64,000 bases of DNA from Tetragonia tetragonoides (GCA_038025085.1 CM076150.1:808501-872500), one strand, 5' to 3'. Positions 39,047-50,661 are shown, numbered from the stretch's first letter. The notes: generated from the sequence alone by a model not told the origin. Program-made: numbers and translations.

Positions 39047-39586
39047 ATGGGACCGGGAGGGCCTCCAGGACATGGTGGTCCGTGGGGCCCACCTCTTCTT
39101 GGGCCAGGGTCTAGACCTCTTCCTTTCTTTGGCGGCTTTTGTAACTTATTGGGCTCATGGTAAGTTACATCATTTCAAATGTACTCACCAAAAAGAAAAA
39201 TGTATTTTACATTTAAAACGGAATTGGTTAACATAAATTGCAAATTACTAAACGTAAATATTTTTGTGCAAATATTGTCCAAATACCGTACTCCTATTAA
39301 TGTTTGGTTGTGTTTGTTTGGCAGCTTGAGCTTCTTGTGTTGCTGTTGGTTGCTGCAGGACTGTTTTGGTGGACCTCCTGGCCCAGGCCCAGGCCCATGG
39401 CCTGCCCCGTTCGGACCTCCACCTCCAAAGTCAGCCAGTATTTCCGTTATACTCTCCAGTCCTATTAATGACCAGAATCATGTTCCTCGTGACTTCGCTT
39501 TTCTGATTTTATTACTCGTACAGTCGTATGTAATAAGTAAACACAAAAATCCAATATCTAGCAAACTGCTCCTGAAGTCCATGTAG
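39047..39586 (+). CDS. Small Gly/Pro-rich protein with a Cys-rich membrane module (CYSTM-like)
   Basis: Exons 39047-39159 and 39325-39586 join through GTAAGT...GGCAG in frame, 124 aa. Residues 1-30 are Gly/Pro-rich (MGPGGPPGHGGPWGPP). Residues 29-55 hold FFGGFCNLLGSC followed by LSFLCCCWLLQDCF, a hydrophobic Cys cluster like the CYSTM module (typical LCCCCLLDxCF) of small stress-related membrane-anchored plant proteins. A Pro-rich block PGPGPGPWPAPFGPPPPK comes next. The last ~50 residues look like read-through into non-conserved sequence, so the true end or a third exon is uncertain. The intron splits the Cys module. It may also belong to a distinct Gly/Pro-rich family with a CCCWLLQDC core; the biochemical function is unknown. 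Confidence 0.62.
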
Positions 39587-39789
39587 ATCATGCTTGCTCC
39601 TGTAATTTTTACTGACTATCTACTTCAATAATTATTTCCAACTACTGCACATTTGGCACGTCTCTTTTAAACCACCCCCTCCCCAAAGCTTCCTTTATTT
39701 TTGTGGTGTGCTGGGCTTGGCGAAATCCCCACAAAATCCAATACAAAAAGGAAATCAAATCTGAGTTCTAATATACTCAACACATCTTA

Positions 39790-41743
39790 ACCAAGTTCAG
39801 GACCTTAGATGGCTTTTCCAGGCACATGAAGTACTCTTAGCTAGGTCACAATACCCCACAGGAACTTTTAAGAAAAATATTAACTGAGCCACAGAAAGAC
39901 GAACATAAAGGCCAATAATAGTCCACACTTTAAGATGTCAGGATGACATGCGATAGAAATTGTTATCTTCACACTATATCGCACTGAACACCACTATGGT
40001 CTTTGGCACATGAAAAGTATTTGAGGTCAGTTATCTGGTCTCCATTAGGCATTTGACCACCATTTTACTAAGGTACCCGCTGGCCACTATAAGGGTCGAA
40101 ACACATCAACCATGGTTGACTACATAATGCAGGGACCCAAATGACCTTCCGAGGGCACTGATGATCCTCTTGGGTTACAATGGATCCCTCAGAAAGTTTG
40201 GAAAAAAAATTTCAAACGGGTCTCGAAAAACCAAAAATAAAGGTTATTCACGTTTTTTAGGCATGCAGAGAGCCCCATAAAAAAAGTTGTTATTTTCGCA
40301 TTATATTACACAGATCATCTCTATGGGATATGAGAGGTCTCCAAAGTCGCTTATCGGGTCCCTATTAGACATGTATGACCATTTCATTGGTTATCCATTA
40401 TTTGAGTCCGAACTGCGAAACCATGATGGATTACGGAATTCAAGCACCCAGATGGCTTTCTGGGGCACCAGGAGTGCTCTTGGTCCATAAAGAACATCCA
40501 TGAGAAGTTTAGGCAAAAATCTCAACTGTGCCCCGGGAGAGCAAAAATGAAGGTTATAATCCACGTTTTTTGGGCTTCCGAAGGGTCCCGTAACGAAAGT
40601 TGTTATTTTCACATCATATCACACAAGTCATCCCTATGGGATATGAGAGGTCCCCAAAGTCACTTATCGGGTACCCATTGGACTTGCACGACCATTTCAC
40701 TGACTATCCATTACAGTCTATAGGAGTCCGAACCGTGAAACCATGATGGATTACGGAATTCAAGCACCCATATGACTTTTCTGGGGCACCGGAGGTGATC
40801 TTGGTCCATAAAGAACACCCAGGAGAATTTTGGGCAAAACTCTCAACCGTGCCCAGGAAGGCAAAAATGAAGGTTATAATCCACGTTTTTTGGGCTTCCG
40901 AAGGGTCCTGTCACGAAAGTTGCTATTTTGCATCATATCACACAAGTCATCCCTATGGGATATGAGAGGTCCCTGAAGTCGCTTATCGGGTCCCTATTGA
41001 CTTGCACGACCATTTCACTGGTTATCCACTATAGGAGTCCGAAACTACGAAACCACGATGGATTACGGAATTCAAGCACCCAGATGACTTTTCCGGGGCA
41101 CCGGGGGTGCTCTTGGTACATAAAGAACACCCATGAGAATTTTGGGCAAAAATCTCAACCGTGCCCCGGGAAGGCAAAAATAAAGGTTATAATCCACGTT
41201 CTTTGGGGCTTTCGAAGGGTCCCATAATGAAACTTGTTATTTCACATCAGTCACACAAGACATCCTTATGGGATAAGAGGTCCCCAAAGTCGCTTATCAG
41301 ACCCCTATTAGACTTGCACGACCATTTCACTAATTATCCACTATAGGACTCCGAACCGCGAATCATGACGAATTAGGGAATTCAAGCACCCAGATAACTT
41401 TTCTGGGGCACTTGGGGGATCTTGGTCCATAAAAAGCACGTCGGAGAATTTTGGACATAAATCTCAATCGTGCCCCGGGAAAGCAAAAATGAAGGTTATA
41501 ATCCACGTTTTTGGGCTTTCGAAGGGTCTCGTAACGAAAGTTGTTATTTTCGCATCATATCACACAAGTCATCCCTAAGGAATATGAAAGGTCCCCAAAG
41601 TCGCTTATCGGGTCCCTATTGAACTTGCACCACCATTTCACTCGTTATCCACTATAGGATTCCGAACCGCGGAACTATGATGGATTACGGAATTCAAGCA
41701 CTCATATGACTTTTCCGGGGCGCGGCGGGTGCTCTTGGTCCAA
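39790..41743 (-). repeat. Third satellite cluster (about 6 monomers, minus orientation, diverged subtype)
   Basis: The reverse-complement motif TTATAATCCACGTTTTTTGG recurs near 40556, 40876, 41188 and 41497, a period of about 312-320 bp. Subtype-specific blocks are 'ggtccataaagaacac', 'cacacaagtcatccctatggg' (shortened) and GGATTACGGAATTCAAGCAC. The leftmost two units (39790-40290) are strongly decayed and the right ones are more uniform. Confidence 0.9.
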
Positions 41744-42370
41744 GTGATATCAGATAGTATTACAATCCAAATTTAAAATTAAGTCAGAAATTGGAGTTAG
41801 AACTGTTTGGTTTGGTTTTGGTATTGAAACCACAGGTTTCAATTCTGTTTTGATCCAAAATTTCTACCCAAAATTTCTACTCAGCCCTCATGTAACTACT
41901 AATTTCTTTTAACCCAAAACTATATACAGTAATATCTTGTGTCGCTCATCTCCATCCTATGGCACACGTGATATCTGATTTGTAACAGAACTAACTATAA
42001 ATGTTCTTTCAAATATGTTCTATTTGTCTTGCTTTTAATTTGTAACGTTCATATAATTGTAGTATACAATGTTCAACCTTAGTAATAATTATTCGTATGT
42101 TTCGAAAATGAAGTTTCCTTTCATGAACGTCTGGTCAAATTGCTGAGTTGTGCAATTTGCAAGTTACAATTTCACAAAACCAGCTTCTCCCTCCACCAAT
42201 AAAGCTTTAGCCTAATATTTAAAATCTCAAGAGACCTTGAAAGCATACAGCAAATCCTCTACATTATAAGATTCACACCTTTTTTCTAATGTTGCCTCAA
42301 ACTAGCTAGTAAATAATAAACATATCATACTAAATGCAAGTTAAAGCAGGCATAGTAATAGAGTAACAAT
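41744..42370. other. AT-rich spacer, no gene seen
   Basis: It lies between the third satellite cluster and the first IDL gene. Nothing recognisable. Confidence 0.45.
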
Positions 42371-42488
42371 AAGTCTTGTATGAGGTTGCCTCAAGGTGAT
42401 GCTACCTCTATATACAAGCATAACGTCGGCATGACATCATGTTTGTATGAGAGGTATCAGTTTGAGGCCGCCTCATACGAGATTTTAT
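42371..42488 (-). mobile_element. GAGGC-type short inverted-repeat element, copy 1
   Basis: The ends TTGTATGAGGTTGCCTCA and TGAGGCCGCCTCATACGA are inverted repeats. Its reverse complement matches 54766-54874 closely, including 'tgatgtcatg', 'tatagaggt' and the GAGGC blocks. It lies about 50 bp 3' of the first IDL stop codon. Confidence 0.6.
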
Positions 42489-42536
42489 GATATCCCTTTA
42501 CAACCTGGGACATAAAATTAACATTGACAAGCAGTG

Positions 42537-42770
42537 TCATTTACGATCATGTCGTTTAGATGGAGTAGAAGGGGGTGGCAAAAGGCCAAGTCCCGCTGGA
42601 GCCTCTGCTTCACCACCATACTTGTAATTCTTGTGGTTGTTGTTACGGCGATGATCATCACCGCGAATATTTCCTTTGGCCATCCCTAAATGGATTCGAT
42701 GTCTTGCTCTCCCCAGTCCAAGAAAGGCCAAAAGAAGCACCATTACAAGAACAATCCTGCAGGGAGCCAT
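42537..42770 (-). CDS. IDL: IDA-like (IDL) secreted peptide precursor, copy 1
   Basis: 77-aa precursor of an INFLORESCENCE DEFICIENT IN ABSCISSION-type peptide, predicted to be processed in the secretory pathway and bound by HAESA/HSL leucine-rich-repeat kinases. Residues 1-22 are a signal peptide (MAPCRIVLVMVLLLAFLGLG); IDA itself also starts MAPCR. Residues 23-60 are a variable basic, Asn/His-rich spacer. Residues 65-75 are the EPIP-type motif PPPSTPSKRHD, matching the PIPPSAPSKRHN form, close to the C-terminus as expected. It has a single exon and 77 aa, the usual size. A TATATATA box lies about 70 bp upstream. Two relatives follow on the same strand at 49218 and 55930. Confidence 0.9.
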   Translation of the reverse strand: MAPCRIVLVMVLLLAFLGLGRARHRIHLGMAKGNIRGDDHRRNNNHKNYKYGGEAEAPAGLGLLPPPSTPSKRHDRK

Positions 42771-42837
42771 TATAGGAGTGAAGTTTTTTGTTTTTTTTTA
42801 GGATTGCACTTAGTTTGTCCACTCGTTACTATGTAAC

Positions 42838-42846
42838 ATATATATA
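42838..42846 (-). promoter_or_regulatory. TATA box of IDL copy 1
   Basis: It is a TATATATA run 68-76 bp upstream of the IDL ATG (42770), on the minus strand, at the usual distance for a short leader. Confidence 0.6.
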
Positions 42847-43146
42847 GCTCCCTATGATTTGTCTAAGTTAATGGTCAATTTACAGACCAATCGATCCACT
42901 AGCATGTCAAAAATTTTGAGTGTCAATTAATTTGAGTAACGTAATAAAGTCCGAAAATAAGGAAATGGGGAGAAAATGGAAAGTAAAATTTAATGCAGAA
43001 ATTTGGTTGAATATGTATGGCAAGCAATCGACGAATCCTGTATGAGACAACCAACAGGATTGCTTGCCATACTTACATATTCAACCAAATTTCAGACAAC
43101 ATTATGAGGGAAAAAAAAGGAAAATATTTCATGCATTGATCCAGTA
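42847..43146. other. Upstream region of IDL copy 1
   Basis: It is AT-rich. It includes a small inverted repeat: 'ttggttgaatatgtatggcaagcaat' at 43010 mirrored by 'attgcttgccatacttacatattcaacc' near 43054, a potential hairpin of about 25 bp per arm. Confidence 0.5.
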
Positions 43147-43209
43147 TGGTTTTTTTTTTTTTTTTTTTTTTTGGTGGGATGGTAGTGGGGCGGATACAAG
43201 TGGATACCA
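43147..43209. repeat. Poly(T) and GC-rich repeat, left flank of the Copia insertion
   Basis: A run of about 24 T precedes 'ggtgggatggtagtggggcgg', low-complexity sequence continuous with 48160-48740 once the Copia element is removed. Confidence 0.7.
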
Positions 43210-43756
43210 TGTTAGAAACGAGGCTAATGATAGAACAAACTTATCTTGAACGAAAGCCGTGGCGTGATAAATCACTGCCCTAAAGTCGAATTTGCCCCCA
43301 CACGTACACTAGGGAATTTCCGGCAACCGACCTCCAGGGATACACGGCAACCAAAGCTCCGATGTACTACGGTGCAATGGTTTTGAGAGCAAACTGAACT
43401 ACTGCCAAACGAATCACAGAGAGAGTATTTTGTGTGTCTGTGTCCTTTTTGAAATGGAATGTCTCCAATATATATAGAGGAAAGTAGAGGAACATCATGA
43501 AGGCAAAGACAATAAATTGGAGAATAAATTTGGAGGTCATCAATAGAGAATATTAAGGGAATCAATATTTGTAACGGAAAGCACTTATTGATTTGTGTAA
43601 CGGAAAGCAATTAATCTTCTCCAGTCAAACTTCATCAATGTGGGGAATTAAGGAGTCATCACATTATGGGTAACTAAACAACTTACCTCTTGTAAGTTAC
43701 CAATGTGGGACAATAATATTGTCCAACATATTTTCTTTGAAGCAAATATTCCAACA
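43210..43756 (-). repeat. 3' LTR of the Copia element (minus orientation)
   Basis: 547 bp, about five substitutions from its partner, for example GAATTTCCGG here against GAATTTTCGG there, and CATCACATT against CATCCCATT. The likely U3 TATA is 'tatatatag' on the plus-strand side near 43468-43478. Confidence 0.93.
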
Positions 43757-44344
43757 ATCCCCCACATGATTCAAAGAAAAGATAGAAAGGAACAAGATTC
43801 GAATGGCAGTAGGAGGTCGCACGTTACGATACTAATGTCTTGTGGACTTGAATTAGTACCTTGTGCTTACAAGTTTGCCCAACAACCATTTAGGTGGAAA
43901 AAATTCCTTGAACCTTTCACGGTATTTGTTCAGTACAAATTGCGCACTAGTTTAACCTCAAAATCAGATTTACTCTCGCGAAAAATATATATACATTAGC
44001 CCCTTACGTGCCTGGATATTTCTGTGAACGCTGTAGAGAGTCATTAGCCCAAATGCTCTCATAGGGGGCGGGCAATTCCCCCACATTCACATAGGTGAGT
44101 TCATCAAGTGTGTACTGTCTCACACCACCTTACAAGGCTATGAACTCATTAAGAGCTAAAATGCTCAACCTCACATACATGATAGTATACGGAAAAATAC
44201 TACATCATTTTATAGAGGAATGGGGTTTGTAGTACATGACTGGAGTTGTTTTGTGATTTCGTTTGACCCATTGAACCTGGATATATTCCAGGTTGGGTAT
44301 CCATCACAATTCACTCCCACTGGGCTGAAGCCCCATTCCTAGTG

Positions 44345-44690
44345 CTGACTCAAGCACTATCTTTCCACAAAAGCTTTTGGAAGAGGATTTGCAAGTTTCT
44401 CTCCAACTTAACACACTCGAGTGATATCACATTATATTTGATCAGATTTTTCACAAATTCCATGTCTAAGACGTACATGCCTTCTCTTTCCGTTGAAAGA
44501 ATAGTTGTGGGCTACTCTATTAGCCACTTGACAAACACAATTGACAATCACAACACATGGATACTAGTGGAGCCGGTCTCCCCCACAATGGAATATCTGC
44601 AGGCAAACTTCTTAGTTATTCGGCTTTGTAACCTGCCACATTCTTGAATAAAAACTTAGATTCCATTATGAAACATTGCGGCACAAAAAT
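44345..44690 (-). pseudogene. Copia RNase H remnant
   Basis: On the minus strand the segments 'IPLWGRPAPLVS', 'YSFNGKRRHVRLRH', 'NLIKYNVISLE' and 'ERNLANPLPKA' are recognisable as the end of a Copia polyprotein but lie in different frames, with stops and frameshifts. It lies downstream of the reverse-transcriptase remnant, in the order expected. Confidence 0.8.
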
Positions 44691-45080
44691 GTGTGGAAGC
44701 TTTCCAAAATATAGCAACCCTAGCAAGAGTATTTCATCATTCTTGCAGATTTAGCTGACATGGCAAATTCCTTCAAACACAAGGAAAATTCTTGTAGTGC
44801 AAATTAAACTCCAATTAATAGTACCTTACCAATACCTCAATAATATAATCAAAGTATTCCAATAATCATGATTGGGGTTATGAGTATATCTACTCAACTT
44901 GCATACGTCATATGCTATATTTGGTATGGTATAACTCATCAAACACTTCCAACACTCTTAACATATTCTCCTTGTAATACACTATTACTTCTATTCTTTT
45001 CTAACTGAATGTTAGAATCATAAACGAGAGTAGAATCAAAATTGACTATTTTTTTTTTTTTTTAAACAAAATTTCTCAAC

Positions 45081-45420
45081 TTAATGAGACTGATTCAAAC
45101 ACAAACTCTCAGATGTTCTAGTGATTTTAATGCCAAGAATTACATCAGTTTCATTCATGTCTCTCATATCAAAGCACGATTTCAAGAAAGATTTTGTTGT
45201 GTTTACCACATCTATACTTGTACCAAAATTTAGCAAGTCATTCACCGATAAGCATATTATAACATACTTATTCTCATCACATTTATAATAATGACAAGCA
45301 TTATAATCATCAACCTTGAAACCATCAAAATCAAAGTGCAATGAAATTTATCATACCTTTGTTTGGGTGCATATTGAGTAATCTCATGGCCTCATTTGAC
45401 CACTTTGAACCAATGAATGT
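45081..45420 (-). pseudogene. Copia reverse-transcriptase remnant with altered catalytic motif
   Basis: The longest open piece (86 codons) ends ETDVILGIKITRT, the conserved Copia RT end. The catalytic YVDD box reads SVND (CLSVNDLL), losing one of the two aspartates, and the block upstream (near 45345-45420) is out of frame. The enzyme cannot be active. Confidence 0.85.
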
Positions 45421-47612
45421 TGGGTATACACCACGATTTTCTCAATCTAAGGGATTTAAGACTCATCCCCCTCGGCGATTCAACAACAAAACCAAGACCA
45501 AATTTTCTTAATATATATGGTTACTTGACTGCACTTTGTCTATTGTAAATGAGTCATATCTTACCATTACACACTAATTTTGACAAATCACAATAAAAAA
45601 AAATATATATATTTAGAACCTTAGTTGTTCTTATGTGATATGCTATCATGAGTTTCTCACATCGAGAACATAAAAATACTGGCCTCTTTCAATATTATGA
45701 TAAATCCATATATAAATAATATGGTTTTATCTAGCACAAACACATAGTGCCAAAAATTAGATTACCCTTTGCACATTGCACATAAACTATACAAGAATAA
45801 TAAATGATTTCACTAAAATCATCATTTTTATTCTCAAGATATCTCTAGAATTATATGTAACATTTTACGAGTATAAAAGAAATATACATAACCATTCAAA
45901 TATCTTAGGTCTCATACAAAACTCACAAAGATTTCGGTAAACTAAATTTTAATTAGTTACCCCCACATTTTCAAATAACTGGGTTCGACCAAATTATATT
46001 GAGAACACCAACAACTAACTATAAATATAGTTATACAACTTTCCTCACATGCATGTTCTCAATATACATATCAAAAATCATATTCTTTTCATCAATTTAA
46101 TATCAATGTCTTTAATTTGATAGAAATATAAGATAATAAATATCAATATACTACAAGTTGATAATATCAAAGAACCAAAAAATGTGAATTTTGTAGTATG
46201 TCGTGAACTACAACTAGCATCACTATTCACACAATGTTCCCAAATATTAAAAAAGATCATTTAATTTAATAAACTCACAAAGACTCGTAACGGTTTTCAA
46301 AATAAAGGAACAATCTTTAATCACAATAAATGAGGCTCAATTACAGTCATTATATAACTCTCACACTAACAATTACTTATGTAAACTCTTGATAAAAAGG
46401 AAGCAAAATTTCCAAATTACAAATTGGACAAAGTATTCACAATACAAAGAGAGATAATTAAATCCACTGAATTACCGTTAATTGACACCACTAGACCCCA
46501 TGTCGTTGATTGAAATAACGACAATCTTAATGTGCCAATGGCTAACAAACTTAAAAGTCATACTCAGTGAGCTTACAATTACACCAACTGATGTAAAAAT
46601 ATCAAGAGCTTCAGTTTTCCAATGAATGAACAAGCCTCAGACCAAAAACCACAAATTATAGTGCTCCCCAATCACATTAAACTGATGTGAAGTGATACCT
46701 TTGTAAATTATAGTGCATACCTTTAAAGAAGAAATTGACCGTCAAACCATTTCGTGTAGAACATATTCATACAGATTCATTCGACACTTTGGACCATTAT
46801 CCAAAAAATAGATAATTCAATTAGACTTTCATACCAATTAAATAAGAACAAGTTTTTACTCTGTAACAGTATATAATTCCATAAGCTGAAATTTAGTACT
46901 TTCACAAGATTTTAAGTTTGAAACCCAAAACCAACTGACCCGCAATTTTAATATCCAAATCAAATATAAACTATCCCGCATCACAACACAGATACGAATC
47001 ATTTTTTTTTTTTTTTTGGTAATTGTATCAGACTCTATAAAACGACTACTTAAATTAATAATTAACTAGAGTTGAAACAAATATGCACAATGCATACTAC
47101 AATCTATTGATTCCACCAGTAGAATGAGAATGGCTAAAACAAAGAAAACCAATATGGCCTAATATCCTTAACAAGCCAAATAATGTGAACGAGGTTATCA
47201 ACTATAGCTTTCCCATTGAAGACAAAAGGTCAATGGGATTAGAGACTAAATTGATCAAACCTAATTAAACGTTACAAACTAGTCTCAACTCCCAGCACAT
47301 TAATACATGGGGCCCAACTCATTTAAAAGGAGAAATATGCATTTAAAAGCACAACACTGGTGGATCAAATCCAGAATAATAATCTCTACAAAAAAAATTT
47401 AGACGTTTGTTGAAACGGTAAGCGAACACACAAATTTATCCAGATGTTAAGACCGAATAAAATACAAATCCTGAGCACGAAAATAGCAAATATGGGTCCA
47501 TTTTTTAGTTCAAGACAAAATACTAAACACATAAATATTGAACACAATATTATTCTTAATAATAAGTCCATCATCAATTGCCATAGTATAAAACATAAAT
47601 TCGACTTTAGAA
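45421..47612 (-). other. Remaining Copia interior, no gag or integrase recognised
   Basis: It is AT-rich sequence between the RT remnant and the 5' LTR. I see no zinc knuckle, protease or integrase motif. A short poly(T) run lies at 47003-47019. Confidence 0.5.
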
Positions 47613-48159
47613 TGTTAGAAACGAGGCTAATGATAGAACAAACTTATCTTGAACGAAAGCCGTGGCGTGATAAATCACTGCCCTAAAGTCGAATTTGCCC
47701 CCACACGTACACTAGGGAATTTTCGGCAACCGACCTCCAGGGATACACGGCAACCAAAGCTCCGGTGTACTACGGTGCAATGGTTTTGAGAGCAAACTGA
47801 ACTACTGCCAAACGAATCACAGAGAGAGTATTTTGTGTGTCTGTGTCCTTTTTGAAATGAAATGTCTCCAATATATATAGAGGAAAGTAGAGGAACATCA
47901 TGAAGGCAAAGACAATAAATTGGAGAATAAATTTGGAGGTCATCAATAGAGAATATTAAGGGAATCAATATTTGTAACGGAAAGCACTTATTGATTTGTG
48001 TAACGGAAAGCAATTAATCTTCTCCAGTCAAACTTCATCAATGTGGGGAATTAAGGAGTCATCCCATTATGGGTAACTAAACAACTTACCTCTTGTAAGT
48101 TACCAATGTGGGACAATAATATTGTCCAACATATTTTCTTTGAAGGAAATATTCCAACA
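47613..48159 (-). repeat. 5' LTR of the Copia element (minus orientation)
   Basis: 547 bp, partner of 43210-43756. It ends at the TACCA duplication. Confidence 0.93.
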
Positions 48160-48740
48160 TACCACCCCGCATTCGTCCCAGTTGGGACGGGGATGGGGGA
48201 GTGCTAGGTGGGGATGGGGCGGGTGTGGTTTTGATAAAGCAAAACCGCCGCGGGGATGGGGCGGAGGTGGTTTGCCTTCTTCCCCCAATGGATACCCGTT
48301 GGAGCCCCGCCCCACCTTACCGCTTACCCGCCCCGCCTCATACCCATATGCCCCGCCTCATACCCACATAAAAATAAAAAAATGCAAATTATAAATATAA
48401 AAAATCTTATTTTACCAAATATATAAAATTGTCTACTGCTATTGCTTATCAAAAAGCTTAAATTTTTCCTTGCAAATTATCTTGGGTGAATTTGATGTAG
48501 ATCCAGATGTGGGCTTCGTTTCTTTTCGGGTGGGTATAAAGCGGATGTGGATAGCCTCTCGATAAATGGAGCGGAGGTGGATACCCGCCGGGTAAGTGGG
48601 GTAGAGGTGGATTTGGAATCTCCAACCCGTGGTGGGGATGGGGCGGGTGGCAGAATCGAAATATCCAGGTGGGTATGGGAATGGATCTACTTATATCCAC
48701 TACCGGCCCGCCCCATTGCCATCCCTATTCACGACCAAGG
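48160..48740. repeat. GC-rich GGGGCGGGTGGATACCCG-type repeat
   Basis: Degenerate units of GGGATGGGGCGGG and GGATACCCG lie on both strands. The right end on the minus strand reads TAGGGATGGCAATGGGGCGG (48706-48725), similar to the terminal CAGGGATGGCAA of hAT elements, so this may be a hAT-derived MITE interrupted by the Copia element. Confidence 0.6.
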
Positions 48741-49217
48741 GTATCCACCATTGACCACAATGACTATCCCCCGCGCTGGCTTGTAGGTACCTCAAAGGAT
48801 GGGACAACTGGCCAAGGAATTGATCTAGTATGTTGACAATTCACAAGTTTATTATCTCTCTTATACTTCAATTTCTACGTTTTGAAAATAGAGAAGAGAG
48901 ATAGATAGACACAATATTAAAGTGGCTTGACAACTCAGTGAGTGGATGTATCATTCTAAAAAAAAAAAATCGATTTTACCAACTTAATATTTCAGTATTA
49001 TTATGTTTAGTTTAATAATCTTTTCGTCTAGATTACCAATACGCACGCATCTTTCATCCAAGATCGCCCATGGGACATTTCTTTACAAAGTAAACTAAAA
49101 GTAGTTTCTTACACACCTGATTGCATTACATTACTAGCAAATAAACAAGTTCTAACATTCGTCTAAAATTGATTGGAACAACGCGACTATGATTCTTTGT
49201 GGTATCACCATATATAG
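48741..49217. other. Spacer 3' of IDL copy 2, nothing recognised
   Basis: It is AT-rich and has no structured element. Confidence 0.45.
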
Positions 49218-49520
49218 TTAATTGTGTCGTCTTGATGGGGAAGAAGATGGCGGCAAATGGCCAACTTCAGGTATGTACGCTGCACCATTAACTTGACCTC
49301 TTAGAACTAGAGCAATATTATTATTACTGCTGTCACAATCTAACTTGCTGTAATTATGGTTGTCGTCAATAATATTGTCTAATTTGTTGTTATGATCTCC
49401 ATTATTATTGCCAACAACCCCTAAACACATAATTAAATACCTCGCTCCATTTCTGAGACCAAGAAAGGCCTGAAGAAGAAACACGAAAATAAGATACCTA
49501 ACCTTGTCTCTAAAACCCAT
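49218..49520 (-). CDS. IDL: IDA-like (IDL) secreted peptide precursor, copy 2
   Basis: 100-aa single-exon precursor. Residues 1-22 form a signal peptide (hydrophobic core YLIFVFLLQAFLGL). Residues 37-68 are Asn/Asp-rich spacer. The last 13 residues, HLPPSSSPSRRHN (88-100), are an EPIP-type motif ending exactly at the stop, with the PS(K/R)RHN core intact. It has the same orientation as the relatives at 42537 and 55930. The spacer is longer and more acidic than in copy 1. No convincing TATA box was seen upstream. Assignment rests on the signal peptide plus motif; the spacer is not conserved in this family. Confidence 0.85.
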   Translation of the reverse strand: MGFRDKVRYLIFVFLLQAFLGLRNGARYLIMCLGVVGNNNGDHNNKLDNIIDDNHNYSKLDCDSSNNNIALVLRGQVNGAAYIPEVGHLPPSSSPSRRHN

Positions 49521-49970
49521 TAGAGTGGAACAACAATTTTGTGTATCAACCCCTCAATCCCTCATCACAGTCATCAGTTTCTTTTATGGAGTATATCAGC
49601 CAATATGTTTATGTTGTTGGTCAAATCAAAATGTCAAACCGATTAATATTGGAGAGTAACGTTTTTTGGTGATGGAGAGGAGGAGATTATTTTAAAAAAC
49701 GCTACCTAAAATTAATAGTCCGTAATAAAGTCGTAATCTTCTCTATATATATAAAGCTGGCATATTTCAACAGTTTTGTGGTATGCCACATCATTAAATC
49801 TATTATTAGGATCAATATAAAATACAAAAAAAACTAATACAAAAAATTGCGTTAAGAATAAATATACTACTACAATTTAGTAGCAAAAGGCAACCGTGTA
49901 GATATAAAATTTCGTAGGACTCTAGCTTCGTATACAATTTTAGTAGTAAAAGGCAACCGTATAGATATAA

Positions 49971-50348
49971 GGGCAAATTGGCGAAAATCCTCAAGAAGTT
50001 TGGACTTTTTGGCTAGAACACCCAAACATTTTCAACTTTGGCCAGTACCCCCAAAGAAAATGAAAAAGCCTTGTAAGTCCCCCCAACCAGCCATTTTAAA
50101 ACATTTTGGCCCCCTTTTGCCCTCACGTGCTTTGTACGTGATCATTAATTGCTGACTCCAATTAATGATCACGCGCAAAGCACATGAGGGCAAAATGGGG
50201 CAATTTTTTTTTAAAGTGGCCGAAAAAACAAGGTTGGGGGGAATTACAAGGCTTTTCCATTTTGTTTGGGATACTTGCCAAAGTTGAAAATATTTGGGTG
50301 TTCTAACCAAAAACTCCAAACTTCTTGGGAGTTTTCGCCAATTTGCCC
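49971..50348. mobile_element. 378-bp fold-back MITE nested in the Helitron, Mutator-type
   Basis: Arms of about 180 bp are near-complementary, from GGGCAAATTGGCGAAAA at the left to TTTTCGCCAATTTGCCC at the right, meeting near 50160 (GATCATTAATTG / CAATTAATGATC). The 9-bp target duplication TAGATATAA (49962-49970 and 50349-50357) is perfect and of Mutator length. The transcript would form a long hairpin. Confidence 0.92.
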
Positions 50349-50661
50349 TAGATATAAAGCTTCGTATAGATATAAAGCTAATCTGGAGCTCTTGGCTATA
50401 TTTTATCCATCCCCCATCATCGGAACCAGTATGGCTATATTTTATCCATCGGACCAATCATCACGCGGATGGACTAATTAAAAATTGTGAGGTACAGTAG
50501 TTGCTCTATATCTACCCCATCATTTTTGTTAGTGGTAGATTATGGGTAGGATACTAAGACTATGTTTCTGATATACGTTTAAGAGAAACTGTTTAACTCA
50601 TATACCAATCTCCCAACTTCTTATAGAATTTTAGTCACATCGGAACTTTTTAATGTATGTG

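Larger units (their letters stand above)
43210..48159 (-). mobile_element. Ty1/copia LTR retrotransposon, complete ends, decayed inside
   Basis: Two 547-bp LTRs (43210-43756 and 47613-48159) in direct orientation differ at about five positions. Each reads TG...CA (TGTTGGAATATT... on the minus strand). The 5-bp target duplication TACCA lies at 43205-43209 and 48160-48164. A polypurine tract GTGGGGGA adjoins the 3' LTR on the minus strand (43757-43767), fixing the direction. Inside are remnants of reverse transcriptase and RNase H only. No tRNA-iMet-type primer site (TGGTATCAGAG) follows the 5' LTR. The internal region is 3.86 kb, short for an autonomous element. It is inserted in a GC-rich repeat between IDL copies 1 and 2. 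Confidence 0.95.

Noticed and set aside
43272..43610. Identical 112-codon frames in both Copia LTRs (also 47675-48013)
   Set aside because: They lie wholly within the LTRs and are identical only because the LTRs are. No domain is visible.
48122..48394. Gly/Trp-rich frame in the GC-rich repeat
   Set aside because: It is a translation of GGGGCGGG low-complexity sequence with no start context or conservation cue.
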